Source of the DNA: an uncultured Bacteroides sp.
GTDB lineage: Bacteria; Bacteroidota; Bacteroidia; Bacteroidales; Bacteroidaceae
Reading direction: 5' to 3'
Length of the DNA: 7,621 bases
NCBI GenBank assembly: GCA_900557355.1
Contig: USSR01000325.1
Span: forward strand, 1 to 7,621
Shown piece by piece: positions 6,492-7,621 of this stretch; the stretch's first letter is position 1, and every line of letters starts with the position of its first letter. Made by a program: the position numbers and the translations under genes. The notes under the pieces are model-generated. The model was given only the letters and a program-made list of their open reading frames with translations. It made no database searches and was not told where the DNA came from.

Positions 6492-6531
6492 TACTACGAG
6501 AAAGAGCTGGGCTATTCATAGTCTGGCTCTT
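6492..6531 (+). other. TACTACGA motif beside a 14-bp hairpin: candidate rolling-circle origin or oriT
   Basis: The stretch 6463-6606 has no convincing gene. In it, the arms 6502-6515 and 6518-6531 pair over 14 positions: AAGAGC with GCTCTT, then TGGG with TCTG (one Watson-Crick and three G-U type pairs), then CTAT with ATAG. Two bases before the hairpin lies TACTACGA (6492-6499), identical to the first eight bases of the TACTACGAC nick site known from pMV158-family plasmids. The initiator-like gene starts 75 bp downstream. There is no T-run, so a terminator is unlikely. An eight-base match can occur by chance in 7.6 kb, and the initiator here is not clearly of the pMV158 Rep family, so the function is tentative. 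Confidence 0.35.
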
Positions 6532-6606
6532 GCTGTATTCGCTCTAACAAGTTGGGTTTTGGAATTCAATCAGGCAACCTTGCTAATAAATATTATAAAA
6601 GTTAAT

Positions 6607-7620
6607 ATGAGCAATTTAGACAAGACAATTACATTTGACACAGTTAGATTCGTTACTTATAGTGAGTATATATCCGATGTAAATGATGAATTCTTTGATA
6701 ATGATATAGACTTAGCCAGTGGAGAAGCAAGAAAAGTAGAATTTCATTCTCGTAAACACACAGATATAATTCCTTTTCAATTGTATATTAGAGTGAATTA
6801 CAAATCTAAAAGAATGACGATAGAGTTCTCATCTAAAATATTATTCAAAGACTATCCACTATTAATCTCTGCACAAACGTTTCGGCAATGCTTACTCAAC
6901 ATTGAAAACCTTAATATTTGCAAATTAGATATTGATAAGATTATTGAGAACTGTTATTTCAACAAGCTACATATAACCAAAGATGTAGATTTAAAATTGA
7001 CTAGTGAAATACTTGATAGACTCAACCAATATAATGGAGAGTATAGACGATATAAATGGCACAGATACACAGATGGAATTTTGTTCACTAAAGATGTAAA
7101 AGCCGTAGATTGCAGAGAGTCAATAACCATCTATAATAAAGAAGCAGAAATTTCATTATATAGGAATAAGACATTCCTAAAGCAAACAGGTGCGGAGCAA
7201 TCAATCCTCAACTATTTTCAAGGTAAAACCCGATTTGAGATAAAATTAGAGAATAAAAGAAAAATAATGAAGGAGTTAGAAATCTCCAACACAGATTTCC
7301 ATTCAGTAATGAACACTAACAAAAACATCTTACTATCTTTATTCAACAAGATATTTGATGCAGATACCTCACATAAATCTAATACCATACAAATAAACAA
7401 TATTGTAGACTATGGATTATGGTGCATTATCCGTTATCACAAATTCGATTTGAGAAGCATTGAGCAAGAAATTAAAGATATATCTCTTTACTCAAACAAG
7501 ACCAAAGGAGCGTTAGGTAAACAAATGAAGAAAATCAAAGCAATGATGCAGACTTTTCTTAATCAAGAACATAATGCCGATTTTATCCTATCCCAAATTA
7601 GAGATAAAATAAAAAATTGA
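6607..7620 (+). CDS. rolling-circle / phage-type replication initiator-like protein
   Basis: Protein of 337 residues whose layout resembles Rep_trans and filamentous-phage gpII-like initiators, which nick one DNA strand at an origin to start rolling-circle replication. Family-like segments are: a beta-rich front ending RVNYKSKRMTIEFSS (62-76); FNKLHITKDVDL (118-129), in the place of the conserved metal-binding strand; SITIYNKEAEI (172-182), in the place of the conserved Tyr/Lys strand, with Tyr176 a candidate nucleophile; and TRFEIKLENKRKI (208-220). The C-terminal 100 residues are helical and basic. The ATG at 6607 is preferred; the TTG at 6559 would add 16 unsupported residues. A hairpin candidate origin lies just upstream. 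In an integrated element the protein could be the replication initiator, a relaxase for mobilisation as in Tn916 or ICEBs1, or both. The frame is complete, ending one base before the window edge. The family assignment rests on motif pattern only. Confidence 0.6.
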   Translation: MSNLDKTITFDTVRFVTYSEYISDVNDEFFDNDIDLASGEARKVEFHSRKHTDIIPFQLYIRVNYKSKRMTIEFSSKILFKDYPLLISAQTFRQCLLNIENLNICKLDIDKIIENCYFNKLHITKDVDLKLTSEILDRLNQYNGEYRRYKWHRYTDGILFTKDVKAVDCRESITIYNKEAEISLYRNKTFLKQTGAEQSILNYFQGKTRFEIKLENKRKIMKELEISNTDFHSVMNTNKNILLSLFNKIFDADTSHKSNTIQINNIVDYGLWCIIRYHKFDLRSIEQEIKDISLYSNKTKGALGKQMKKIKAMMQTFLNQEHNADFILSQIRDKIKN

Positions 7621-7621
7621 T

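Noticed and set aside
6443..6547. Continuation of the 6169 frame in another frame (reads KAEVKILLRERAGLFIVWLLL)
   Set aside because: It overlaps the long hairpin, has no start codon and ends after about 30 codons; too weak to call a gene or membrane segment.

Overview
The window looks like one side of an integrated mobile element from a low-GC Bacteroidota bacterium, probably a gut Bacteroidales member. The reasons are: a Bacteroidales-type tyrosine recombinase with an N-terminal arm-binding domain; a consensus TAnnTTTG promoter element at 3017-3024; almost no Shine-Dalgarno sequences; and a zinc-ribbon/Toprim protein of the DUF6371 kind that is common in Bacteroidales elements. All credible genes lie on the + strand. 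No rRNA, tRNA, CRISPR array or insertion sequence was seen.

Layout. Positions 1-331 are non-coding and carry short repeats and a weak promoter candidate; this is a plausible place for attachment or arm-type sites. The integrase follows (332-1678), then a 355-residue protein of unknown function (1742-2809), which ends at a clear intrinsic terminator (2841-2873). A dense regulatory region (about 2930-3085) then starts a second transcription unit. It holds three direct repeats spaced 21 bp apart, a consensus -7 box and a 12-bp palindrome at the expected transcription start. The unit encodes a small MerR/excisionase-like helix-turn-helix protein (3086-3403), overlapped by a D5/P4-type SF3 helicase (3393-4865). 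After a perfect 17-bp inverted repeat comes the zinc-ribbon/Toprim protein (4944-5939). Next are two small unknown frames (5969-6166 and 6169-6462) that may be pieces of one broken gene. A long hairpin beside a TACTACGA motif (6492-6531) precedes a protein resembling rolling-circle or phage replication initiators (6607-7620).

How it may work (inference). The integrase and the helix-turn-helix protein would control integration and excision. The helicase, the primase-like Toprim protein and the initiator-like protein would form an autonomous replication module for the excised circle. The terminal protein occupies the place where comparable Bacteroidales elements often carry a Mob relaxase, so it could be a replication initiator, a relaxase or both. 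No capsid, tail or conjugation genes are visible, so the element is probably a satellite or mobilisable element, or it continues past position 7621. The most interesting items are the two candidate origins (4874-4923 and 6492-6531), the 21-bp repeats with the operator-like palindrome, the unknown cargo protein, and the possible frameshift at 6073-6079.
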